The notes below the pieces were generated by a model. It was not told the origin of the DNA, made no database searches, and saw nothing but the letters and a program-made list of their open reading frames with translations. Positions 32,818-33,476 of a DNA stretch of 33,476 bases are shown one piece after another. The translations under genes were made by a program, and so were the position numbers. Location of the stretch: positions 1 through 33,476 of the forward strand of contig JANTFH010000021.1 in assembly GCA_024763535.1 (NCBI GenBank), written 5' to 3'. Source of the DNA: Thermodesulfobacteriota bacterium (GTDB lineage: Bacteria; Desulfobacterota; Anaeroferrophillalia; Anaeroferrophillales; Tharpellaceae). Numbering within the stretch: the stretch's first letter is position 1; each line of letters starts with the position of its first letter.

Positions 32818-33476
32818 TTAGTTTTCTTGGACTGGATTGCCTTCTTCCGAGTCCCGGGCCAGTTTTTCAAGTGCTGAGAGCTGTTGTTTTAAGTGGAATT
32901 GCATTAATATCTCCGCTTTCTCGTGGTTGCGTCGGCGAAAAACCTCCAGCAGTTTACGATGTTCCTGAATCGAGTTTTGCATTCTTCCTTCCGCGTTCAA
33001 TGATTTGAAACGGTAAAGCAGGATCTTTTTTCTCAGTCCGTCCAGGATCTGGTTAAGGGTGTTGTTACCTGCAATTTCCTGAACTAATGCATGAAACCGG
33101 TTGTTTATGCGAATGTAGCCTTCGTTATTGTTTTTTTCGGCTTCCAATTCAAGTTTTTCATGCAGCTTTTCCAGGTGATTGAAATCTTCAGGTTCCATTT
33201 TTTCGCAGGCCTGACGAGCGCAGAAACCTTCTAGAAGAACCATTATGTCGAACATCTCCTTGATTTCGACAAATTTTGGCTGGGTGACGAAAGCTCCGCG
33301 ATTGGGCACCAATTTGATCAAACCTTCAACACTCAACACTCGCAAGGCTTCCCGTAATGGGGTCTTGCTTACCTCAAGGCGTTCACAGAGTTTGTTCTCA
33401 TTGATCTTGTCCCCTTCCTTAAACTTGCCGGTCATGATCATATCACGCAACATGTCGGCAATCTTGATATGGTAGA
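32818..33476 (-). CDS. GntR family regulator, FCD type (5' partial)
   Basis: The frame is open to the window edge (residues YHIKIADMLRD precede the first internal ATG at 33453), so a few N-terminal residues are missing. Residues of the winged helix-turn-helix are clear: NENKLCERLEVSKTPLREALRVLSVEGLIKLVPNRGAFV (in parts: LEVSKTPLREAL, GLIKLVPNRGAFV). The C-terminal FCD ligand domain contains EMFDIMVLLEGFCARQA, NNRFHALVQEIAGN and the metal-binding-type histidines HRKLLE and HL. Regulators of this type respond to organic acids. Sitting at the head of the TRAP-matB operon it probably controls that operon, by analogy with MatR of rhizobial malonate operons. No operator palindrome was found. Confidence 0.88.
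   Translation of the reverse strand, partial: YHIKIADMLRDMIMTGKFKEGDKINENKLCERLEVSKTPLREALRVLSVEGLIKLVPNRGAFVTQPKFVEIKEMFDIMVLLEGFCARQACEKMEPEDFNHLEKLHEKLELEAEKNNNEGYIRINNRFHALVQEIAGNNTLNQILDGLRKKILLYRFKSLNAEGRMQNSIQEHRKLLEVFRRRNHEKAEILMQFHLKQQLSALEKLARDSEEGNPVQEN

Noticed and set aside
1-33476. CRISPR arrays, tRNA or rRNA genes, integrases, phage genes
   Set aside because: No regularly spaced repeats, cloverleaf sequences, rRNA segments or integrase and phage proteins were seen.

Overview
The window looks like a chromosomal segment of an anaerobic, cytochrome-rich Gram-negative bacterium, most likely a deltaproteobacterium in the broad sense (Desulfobacterota/Desulfuromonadota). The evidence is CxxCH-type c-cytochromes (one with 12 motifs), a DUF-type sulfur assimilation set shared by strict anaerobes (UPF0280 plus NIL-ferredoxin), TRAP transport of a dicarboxylate, and a TorF-type outer-membrane protein. 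This placement is inference; there is no rRNA gene to confirm it.

Layout. (1) 1-1583: the 3' part of a large secreted PKD-type c-cytochrome, closed by a strong terminator. (2) 1885-5551: a lipoprotein with two tandem substrate-binding folds (PstS-like, then PhnD-like) carrying a CxxCH haem motif, followed by a membrane histidine kinase; together they resemble a binding-protein-dependent sensor. (3) 5622-9216, minus strand: a dodecahaem cytochrome, a small unknown protein and a YgiQ-type radical SAM protein. (4) 9386-16150: the tryptophan operon trpL-E-D-C-F-B-A. An unannotated leader peptide with three consecutive Trp codons precedes a terminator hairpin, which is classic attenuation. trpG is absent; a 447-base gap between trpE and trpD holds a REP-like palindrome and a candidate structured RNA. 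(5) 16213-19147: UPF0280, NIL-ferredoxin, Rrf2 regulator and NifS, probably sulfur/homocysteine and Fe-S metabolism. (6) 19302-26346: a TorF-like outer-membrane protein, an ethanolamine ammonia-lyase EutB-EutC fusion with an N-terminal export signal, a polytopic membrane protein of unknown family, and a BtuD/BtuF/BtuC-type (FecE/FecB/FecCD) ABC transporter. (7) 26438-27335: a cold-shock protein and a non-coding stretch containing a hairpin and an element with 14-bp terminal inverted repeats. (8) 27442-33476, minus strand: a GntR regulator (cut by the window edge), TRAP transporter DctP-DctQ-DctM, a malonyl-CoA synthetase-like enzyme (MatB) and an Asp/Glu-racemase-family protein lacking its second catalytic cysteine; this looks like a malonate or substituted-malonate uptake and activation operon.

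The most unusual unit is region 6. The EutBC fusion keeps the substrate-binding and catalytic residues known from E. coli EutB and the cobalamin-contacting motifs of EutC, yet it starts with a clear Sec-type signal peptide, lacks any other eut gene nearby, and is followed by a transporter of the vitamin B12/iron-chelate family. It suggests a periplasmic cobamide-dependent lyase, or a lyase fold reused to capture corrinoids, coupled to corrinoid uptake. That interpretation is inference and no cobalamin riboswitch was seen to support it.
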